A DNA stretch of 64,000 bases from Isoetes taiwanensis (lineage: Eukaryota > Streptophyta > Lycopodiopsida > Isoetales > Isoetaceae): positions 866,001 to 930,000 of the forward strand of contig JAJEKV010000211.1 in assembly GCA_021234155.1 (NCBI GenBank). Reading direction: 5' to 3'. Below are positions 56,690 to 64,000 of the stretch, piece after piece. The first letter of the stretch is position 1, and each line of letters opens with the position of its first letter. Position numbers and translations under genes: made by a program. The notes beneath the pieces are model-generated. The model was not told the origin of the DNA, made no database searches, and worked only from the letters and a program-made list of their open reading frames with translations.

Positions 56690-58541
56690 ACTAGCAAAAA
56701 GGCACGCCAGAAGCTTTGTAAGGAAAGGAAAAGGTGAGAGTTGTTTTCTAGATTTTATTTAGAGATAGGCATCTATGGTCATGTTATAACCGATGTGAAG
56801 TATAGAAGCTTCATAGGTGCTGATAAATTATTTTGCAGCTTCTTTTTTGTCATATTGTAATTGTCATGAAACTACAACAATGTAACTGGTCCTATAAAAA
56901 TACCTGCAAGATCATAGAGTAATGGGATGTGATGTGGGAGCTTTTGAACTGTGGCAACTCTAATACAATACAAGAAAGTTGCATCCATTTCTAGAATGCC
57001 TTAGATTAGCTGAATGAACTGACTGCATGCAACCATGATGGTATTGTGTATTCAGTGCAGGACATCTGTAGGATTCATGCACTTGAACCTACTATTCAAT
57101 GTGGATAGATCAATTGGGACTTGTACAATGTCAAGTACTCCCAATTCGTCCTCTTCCATCCCAGCTTTGGCCTGAACCTGCTAGCAAGTTTGCAAACAAG
57201 GGCAAAGAGGCTTACTAGAGATTAGAATATATTGCATTTTTGGCAATGCCAAGACTAGTGCACACAAAACATTACATTGTGTCGATGGTGGATTAATTAA
57301 TGTAAAGTGTTTTGAATGGTTTTACATGTTGAAGACTTTGTGACATCCTTAGAAAGTTGTTATGCATTTAAGCTTAGTATCATTTAACTAGGCTTAGGTT
57401 TTTGCAAGGCCAAGTTTTCCTTTAGGCTTAGGTTTTTGCAAGGTAAAATATGTTAGGCTTTCAAAGACTTAGTGTCATTCAGCATGGAAATGGCAAAGTA
57501 GAGGAATATTACATATCTATATCAGTTTGTGAACTCGTGCAATGCTTAAGAAGGAAAGAATATTGTACTAGTTGTTTGGAATGATGGTTGATCTAGTTTA
57601 GAGAAGTTTGATTTATAGCTCTAGGTTTAACATGAAATTGGCTTAACTTTAGATCAACCATCTTCCATTAGTAGTATTTTCATCACATTTCATCATTTTG
57701 CTCTTTTCAAGTTTGAGTGTTTGGTGCAAATTGTTACACTATATTTATAGATTTTAATTGATGTTGTGCAACATTTACTTGAGAGCTCTCAGGAGCTAAT
57801 TTCTCAGCTGATTCAAGGTGAGTTCTCTCTTTCTACATGCTTTGAGATTTTAATTGATGTTGGAGCAACATGTACTTGAGAGATTCAGGAGGAACTAATT
57901 TCTCAGGTAATTCAATGTGAATTCTCTCTTTCTATATGCTTTGTAACATATGCACGGATTATGATGGAAGTTGCGTATCTACTTCTTGGATGTGCTTCAA
58001 TGTACTCAATTACATATCTGGGCTCAAAACAGCTGATCCAACCTATCAGAAACTTGTTTAGTGCCCTCTGAAATGTCAGTCTGATGAATGCTAGTAATCA
58101 TGGCCAAATTTCTAATTTGACATACTTTTGCATCACCTACATGAGAATAAGGACCATTACAATACTGTAAACATGTTCGAGCTGATCATGACAAAAGAGA
58201 TGAGAAAAATTTGGATATACAGTAAGGAAGTAAGGAGACGAGAAAAGTTTGGATATATACCTACGTTCCTGGATGTGTCTTCATCCATGAATTTGAAAAG
58301 CTTGTTAACTACTGTCTTCAGATATTTCCCACTAGATACTTGCATAGAAAAAAATAAAAGCAAATATCAACCAAGTCTAGGATTTGAAGTATAAGAACTG
58401 AATTATATGATTATATAGACTACAAGACAAAGTCATATGCACTGCAATAGCCTTATAATCACAAAAAGCATCAACTTCAAATTCTTTCGATCCTCTTTGC
58501 CATTATGCCATATGTTCTATCTCCACACTTCATTTAAAAAC
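56690..58541. other. Intergenic with a 97-bp tandem duplication
   Basis: GATTTTAATTGATGTTG...GAATTCTCTCTTTCTA-type units at about 57,746-57,842 and 57,843-57,942 are near-copies. GGCTTAGGTTTTTGCAAGG is doubled at about 57,400-57,440. No gene was recognised in the rest. Confidence 0.5.
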
Positions 58542-59131
58542 TGTTTGGGGTCTGGGTTCGGGAACTCCTGGAAGACAGCCCTCTGTGAGGACCCGTGGAT
58601 CTAACAGGAGAGTCCGGGGGACTATGTCACGCGGGATTTGCTGAAAGAGAAGAAAAAGAAGAGAACAGAACAAATGAAAGAAAGATGATAAGCTTCCTTG
58701 ATATCAATGATGAAAATACATGAGCTCTCTAATAGAGAGAAAACTGAAAAGGAGACAAGACTCAAAACTCATCTAAAAACTTATGAGCTAACTCTACTCA
58801 TATATATATAGTACAATGGCCTTGGGCCCAATATAGACACTCGGGACGATCTCTGGTGCGATTCTCGAAGGAGGCCTGATTTGGTGTGAATGTTGGCGGT
58901 GCCTCTTGAAGTGCCTAGAATCACGTTGACGCCGACGTGGGCGGTGACGGGTCATCACTTGTCGGCGAGCGGCGCTGATCTTGACGGGAGCCAAAGGCTT
59001 TGACTGCGGGTCCGCTTTAGTCTTCTCGTGGAGGCTTGGATGTCTGACCCGTGGGTTGACCGAGGATCTTTGAGCTTGACCTGGTCCGACGATGCATGAA
59101 TAGTCCTGTACCGTGAAGGCACAGATCAACA
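58542..59131 (-). repeat. Probable 3' LTR of the second Ty3/gypsy element
   Basis: On the minus strand it begins TGTTGATCTGTG right after a purine tract and could end CCCAAACA, giving TG...CA ends and 590 bp. A TATATATATA stretch lies near 58,800-58,812. The left boundary is inferred from the terminal bases only. Confidence 0.5.
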
Positions 59132-59145
59132 CTCCCCCACCAAAC
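59132..59145 (-). promoter_or_regulatory. Polypurine tract of the second element
   Basis: On the minus strand GGTGGGGGAG directly precedes TGTTGATC, the standard context for a plant 3' LTR start. Confidence 0.65.
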
Positions 59146-59299
59146 GACACTCGTGAGTGAAGAAAAGGAGGAAGCGCCGAGGGCGGAAGCCATCGGGCCC
59201 GAAAGTGATCCTCACGGGAGTGAGGACGGCCCCATTATGGTACCGGGCTGATGAGATCTTGGCGTGATTGAAGAGCTTGAGGTGTGTCTTGGCCAAGGG

Positions 59300-62105
59300 C
59301 GGGGATCAAGATCAACAAGAAAACGAGCCGCACCATGTCTTCAAGTCGCAGCTGCGGGCGTCTGAAGAAATGTACTGACACTCCATGAGGAGACAGGTCT
59401 GAAGGCCAAAAGCACTGACGCTGGCATTTGGATTGCAGTGAAAAATGGGACGCTGCCGATTTAAGGAGCTGAGCAAAATGCATTTGAGGGCAGCGCAAAA
59501 TCCTGCTTGAAGATGGACAGAAGGATCAGGTGAGGTGGAGGCGTTCTGCAAGAAGGTGTTGAGACCATGAAGCGCATCCGCGGGCTGTTGCCAACCACGC
59601 TCATTAGCAATGTAGATCCAATTTGTGGTGTTGTCCAGAGTAGCACCTTCTTCCCAATGTGATCGGCGAACAAAACGTGGATCCCACCGGAGATCCGTCG
59701 AGATCTGAGGTGGTGTCCAGCCTGCATGACCATCCATGACCTTGGTCCAAAAGGAAGGCGCCAATCAGAAGTCAGGAACCTGGGGCGTGGAGGTACACCC
59801 AGGGAAGCATAGGGAGAAGGAACCATGCCCGTGGGCGTGGGTTGCTGAGCAGTCTCCCTGAATTGACTGACAAGATCTGGATCAAGTGCCTGACACCAGC
59901 GATCCCAAAGAGAAGCAGAGTCGAGAGTTGACGGGAGGGCTATCCCATCCGTGGGGACCGCCTTGCTATCCAACGTAGCCTCAGAATCGATTGTAACCCG
60001 GCGAGGTGTTTGCATATAGACTTGTGCATAGGGAAGATCTTCGGGATGTCCTAGATACTTCCTTATTTGTTGCAGCGCTTCCGCTTGCCAGAGAGATAAA
60101 TGATTGGCAAGCTCAGGCATGTACTCCTGATGAAAAGTTTTGGTCTGAGCAGGATCCGCAAGATATGGATTGTTATCCTGAAGCACCCATTGCGCAGTGG
60201 GGTCACCCTGGAACAGCTGGCGTGGCCCATTGCCAAAATTTTCCTGTGTATCACCCAGATAGAAATCATGAAAAATATAAGCCATGGGCTGAACCACGCG
60301 GAAAGTGAGAAAGCGGGGATCAAGACGATTGGATGAGATCAAAACAACAAGGGCACAACACAACCCTTTGTCTTCAATGGAGAGTCGCCAACCGGTGAAA
60401 AATCAAGAGCGCCGATTGGGATATCCACAGGGCCATCAGCTGCGTGCCACTTTGAAAGGAAGAGGTGGCGTCGAGCAACCACATAATCATGATAGCAGGA
60501 GGGAGCTGGGAAGTCCACTGGCATTCTGTGAAGAATTGAAGTCTGGGCGTCAAGTTTGGTTTGAGCCTCATCAGCAGACTGAATAGCTTGCTGCAGCTGT
60601 TGTTCGAGATCACGGATCCTATTGTCCTTTTCAAGTAGGAGGCGTGACTGGTCACGGACCCGCTTCTGAGAAGGATTGACCTGGGAGGAAGATTTCCCTG
60701 GTGTATTGAGACGAAGCACGGCAATCTCTCGCCATCGTAGTATTTTCTGTTTCTGCACCTCTGTAAGCTGATCTTGAAGAGAGGTGATCTGAGAGGTCTG
60801 TGTAGAAAGCTGAGCCGTCAAGGAGGCAACTTGAGCATCTCGGGCTGAAAGATTTTGAACTTGAGTGCGGAAGTTTTCACACAGTTCCGAGTACAAGGCA
60901 TTGAGTTTAGCAATATCTTCATCCTTGGTACTCAGGAGAGCAGCTTTGGACTTGTTGTGCTCCAATAGAGTCTGAATTTCGGACCGAGCCGAGCCCGCTG
61001 ATCATGCGAAGTTGGCTGACTTGGGCTTGTGTACTCTTGAGATCCCGCATGAGCCTGTAAGAGAGCTTCATGCTTGTCTTGAAGTTTGGCCTCCAAAGTT
61101 GCAACTTGGGCAAAGGGGCAGCTTGAAGGTCTTGGTGTAACCGTGATCGAGGCCTCTAGTGCCCGTTGAACCCCGCTCATAAGAGCGTCTTGGGATTCCT
61201 GTAACTTAAGTGCAGCAGCTTGAGCATCCTGCTGATACTGATACAACAACTGACGAGGGTGTTGTGGTGGTGGAATTGGCTGTTGCCTGGTGTGGGAGGT
61301 TTGTGAAAAATGGTGTGAAGTGGATGGTGTAGCGGAGGAAGAGACAGTGACATGAGTGTGACTGTGGTCATGACCAGGGGAAGATGGGCGTGATGTGCCA
61401 ACTTGGTGATTGACTGGAAGGGAGCGCTGAGTGGAAGTATGAGAATTGGGTGGTGTGGGAGGGAAGTAATGACGGATGAGGGCTTGAAAGTGCCCTCCCA
61501 CAGAAACTTCAGAAATGGAAGTGGTAAACCCGGTCCATTTCTTGGAGAAGACGATAGAACATCATTTGGGGCCAATCTATGTGGTGCTTGGAGTGTGTAG
61601 CAGTAAGGACCAGGTTATAGAAAGGCTTATTGATATGGGTGTTCTTGATAGAATACCCAAGGAATTTGCGCCACAAAAATTTTACAAAGGTCTCATGAGG
61701 CTTGTCGATATTGGTCAGACGATGGACATTGGCGTGATAAGCAGGTGCACCAAACTCGCGGACATCAATATCCTCGATAGCAGACCATGATACACAAGGA
61801 GTGTGCAAGGGAATATGAAATACCTCAGAAATCAAGTGTTGAGTCAATGAAATAGTGGTGCCATCTACCACAGTGGTGTACCCTTGCGGGCTGTTAACAA
61901 TATTGGCGATGGCCGCGAATCGGGCAGGATTTGGAGCCGTAAGTTCCATTTGAGAAAATTCGTAAAAGCCTGGTGTCGTTCAGCGACGCCTTTATTGGGG
62001 CCAACAAGGGCTTCATGAAAGTGGGGCCAAGAAGGATACAGATGCAAAAAGGGCCGGATCCTTGGGAGCAGTAGCTTGAAGTGTAGAAAATCTTGGGGCA
62101 GCCAT
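59300..62105 (-). pseudogene. Long coiled-coil protein of the second element (extra ORF)
   Basis: Starts at ATG 62,105 (MAAPRFSTLQATAPKDPALF). Pieces in order: a globular domain, 61,950-61,515 (FGAPAYHANVHRLTNIDKPH, FVKFLWRKFLGYSIKNTHIN, IDWPQMMFYRLLQEMDRV); a Pro/Ser/Thr-rich linker (about 61,500-61,250); coiled coil (61,250-60,560: QVASLTAQLSTQTSQITSLQ and IRDLEQQLQQAIQSADEAQT); a C-terminal region (60,300-59,460: YLGHPEDLPYAQVYMQTPRR). About 930 residues, at least five frame changes. The globular part is of a type seen in uncharacterised plant transposon proteins. Function unknown. Confidence 0.5.
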
Positions 62106-62345
62106 GAGAATGATTTGCAGAACGAAGAGAGATGCCAAAGGCGGAAGACGAAAGTCGAGCACGGAGGATGAAGGCGCAGAGGAACGAAAAGGTTTGTTTT
62201 AGGGCGCACAACTGGAGGTGAAGAGGTATGAAGAGTGCGAAACAGAACCGCTGATGATGCCGTGTGTCAAGAGATGCGTAAGAAGGGGATTGAGAGGCAA
62301 AAATTTGGCTAAGTCCCCAAAAACGTAAGGGAGAAGCAATGGACG

Positions 62346-62926
62346 GTGAGGATGAGACGTGAAAGAAAGATCGGATGTGACAGATGGCAAAGGACACCCA
62401 TTAATGTTCGACGGGCGTGGAAAGAAGGAATGGCATTCAATGCTGGCAACTCGAAGTGGGATATCATTAAAAGGAATGTGTCAGAAGGTACCATTGCTAG
62501 ATATGCGGCGGGAGAACAGATTCTCCTTTTAGAAACAGCCTTGCATTGCAACCACGTTGGCGATTTGTGTGATTGGTCCACGCCGACAAGGAGGTCCTCA
62601 GTTTGCTATATAAGGCTTAACCGAGAAACGAAGGCATCCGATGGCTTCGGTATGGGCCGCCGCCGGTTTGAACGAAGATTGCACCATGCCTTGGAATTTA
62701 ACCGCCGAGTGGATCACTTGTAAGATGAATGCTCGATCTCGGGCGCTGCCACAACCGTGGCATTCGTGATGGACGGGTGGTGTGCGGGATGGCTGAACAT
62801 CCCGACCAAGACCAACGGGATGGAGGTGGTTCTGCACCTTTTTGGGATCCCGAGCGAACCTCTACCATCTCCTCAAGATCACCTACGCTCCGAACCCGAG
62901 TAGAGGGTTTTTTTCTTAGGACTTAG
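62346..62926 (+). CDS. Antisense frame between integrase and the coiled-coil ORF
   Basis: A plus-strand frame of 125 codons (62,346-62,723) reads RAWKEGMAFNAGNSKWDIIK and GTIARYAAGEQILLLETALH, ordinary protein-like composition. A further plus-strand frame near 62,755-62,900 gives AFVMDGWCAGWLNIPTKTN. No family recognised. Tat-lineage plant elements are known to carry antisense frames between pol and the 3' LTR, so the position is suggestive. It could also be chance. Confidence 0.3.
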
Positions 62927-63029
62927 TAGATAGGGCTCGAGCCCGTTTTTGTATATATAGGCAGTGCCCATAGCGGAAATAGCCGGGGCGCTCACATTTT
63001 GTAAAAATTCTCCACTATAATATAATCTA

Positions 63030-63965
63030 CCGCCTTTCTAGTCACTTTACGTGGTGTTTGATTTCGAACTGTCTCTCGTGTTGGGATGTTCACTTTACGT
63101 GGTGCTGAAATGCTTTGAGGCGAAAACCATTAACTAATGTAGGTAATGGAGTGCCATCTAATTCAGCGAAGTTGGAAAACACTTGGTTTAACCACTTGAA
63201 CAATTTGATAAGGGCCAAGCCAACTAAACTTGAGTTTACCCGGGAAAATTTTTACACGGAATCATAAAGAAGAACCAAATCTCCTTGTTTGAATGTTTTT
63301 GTCTTCAAACGCTTGTCATGTAAAGATTTTTTGCAAGCATTGTTGTCCATGAAGAACACCTAATATAAGCATCCCTCGCGAAGTTCATCCAACTGTTCTA
63401 ATTGATAGACCCGTTCTTTGAGAGCGGTGGTGGATTATGAGCAAAGAGCTGCTTTGAAACCGGAGTGTTGGAAGAATGAATTCAAAGGGCATGAGAGCTT
63501 CCCCGACCATAAACCAATTTAAAAGGAGGTGACCCGTAGCAATCTTGAAACAAGTATTGTAGGCCCAAAGAATCAGAGGGAAGTTTTGTCCGCTAATGCA
63601 GGCGGGAAGCGCCACAAATTTTCTTGAGAATGGTGACCAGAGTTTTGTTGGTGCTTTCGCCAACCCATTGCCTTGAGGATAGTAAGGTGTGCTCTTGTGA
63701 TGATGTATCAAGAGATAATCCGCCAGCTCTTTGATAGTATGATTGATGAAATGAAACACCACGATCACGACCAACTCAGGGGGGGGCCTAATCGCGTGAT
63801 GATTTGTTGATAGAGGACTCGGGCCGCTTTTGCGCAGTTGTCTGGAAGTGCACAAGCTTCCATTTGGTGGCGTGAGTCGGTGAGAACCAGATGTATCGGG
63901 CACGAAAGTGTGCCGCTACGGGAGGGTCTATAGGTCCCACAAAGTCCATTCCCCATTTGCCGAAG
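63030..63965 (-). pseudogene. Integrase of the second Ty3/gypsy element
   Basis: At 63,965-63,920 KWGMDFVGPIDPP carries the first catalytic Asp. About 63,760 has the second-Asp region, present as DRG only in a shifted frame, then FINHTIKELADYLLIHHHKS and TPYYPQGNG. Where the catalytic Glu is normally found (QAE) the frame reads LAK, by substitution or misreading. Near 63,580 ILWAYNTCFKIATGH, and 63,300-63,050 contains the C-terminal DLVLLYDS-like part. Multiple indels. The upstream RT is beyond the window. Confidence 0.8.
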
Positions 63966-64000
63966 GGAAGTGGCGCGGGCGGATCGGCGCCAAGGGAAGA

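Larger units (their letters stand above)
58542..64000 (-). mobile_element. Second Ty3/gypsy element, 3' part (runs off the window)
   Basis: Order on the minus strand from the window end: integrase (63,965-63,030), an antisense frame (62,346-62,926, plus strand), a long coiled-coil coding region (62,105-59,300), polypurine tract (59,132-59,145), then an LTR-like segment ending at 58,542. Integrase followed by extra coding before the 3' LTR fits lineages such as Athila/Tat, which carry extra reading frames there. The 5' half is outside the window, so LTR identity and target duplication cannot be tested here. Confidence 0.6.

Overview
This window looks like nuclear DNA from a land plant with a large, repeat-rich genome. 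The evidence is a plant-type Ty3/gypsy chromovirus, degenerate LINE and tRNA-derived SINE copies, MITE-like elements, short GT-AG introns, TATATAAA-type promoters, AATAAA-type 3' ends and many microsatellites. Nothing points to a bacterium, an organelle or a virus particle. The family mix (a DUF7869-type transposase-like gene, LINE ends with variable simple-repeat tails) would suit a fern, bryophyte, lycophyte or gymnosperm, but the sequence does not settle the lineage. No rRNA, functional tRNA or CRISPR array was seen, and few if any ordinary housekeeping genes.

Layout. 1-16.6 kb is repeat-dominated intergenic DNA: three LINE 3' regions on the minus strand (5.5-7.1, 8.4-8.9, 12.1-13.1 kb), one of them split by a 0.6 kb MITE-like element, plus a SINE, a (GA)88 tract, many small tandem duplications and a possible two-exon gene tail at 10.0-10.45 kb. 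16,647-29,823 is one structurally complete LTR retrotransposon on the minus strand, 13,177 bp long, with 1.6 kb LTRs and a perfect 5-bp target duplication (GTGCT). It carries gag, protease, RT, RNase H, integrase and a chromodomain, and has about 4 kb of extra open frames (modules A, B, C) between the 5' LTR and gag. 29.8-40 kb holds a broken gene fragment, dispersed repeats, an 810-bp tandem/inverted repeat and short satellites. 40.6-43.5 kb (minus) is a broken DUF7869-type transposase-like gene.

43.85-51.73 kb is the most unusual part. It is a compact cluster of small spliced genes: an acidic protein, a coiled-coil protein, a minus-strand gene with a VAWP motif, an RGG-start gene whose 3' half resembles a permuted N6-type DNA methyltransferase, and an FCP1/NIF-type HAD protein. 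At least 14 short palindromes of the form CACGC..GCGTG lie only in its inferred introns and 5' flanks, and two of its promoters are copies of each other.

52.4-58.5 kb holds a 0.7 kb polypurine tract, a 980-bp tandem duplication of a coiled-coil coding segment, a second copy of the MITE-like element and a G-box-rich palindromic block. 58,542 to the window end is the 3' part of a second Ty3/gypsy element (minus): integrase, an antisense frame, a long coiled-coil frame, a polypurine tract and a 590-bp LTR.

Most coding regions are broken by 1-3 nt indels. Between the two LTRs of the complete element, nearly all differences are C/G gains or losses at CG-rich spots while AT-rich stretches are identical. 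Part of the damage may therefore be sequencing-consensus error at methylated sites, and genes labelled pseudogene may be less broken than they look.
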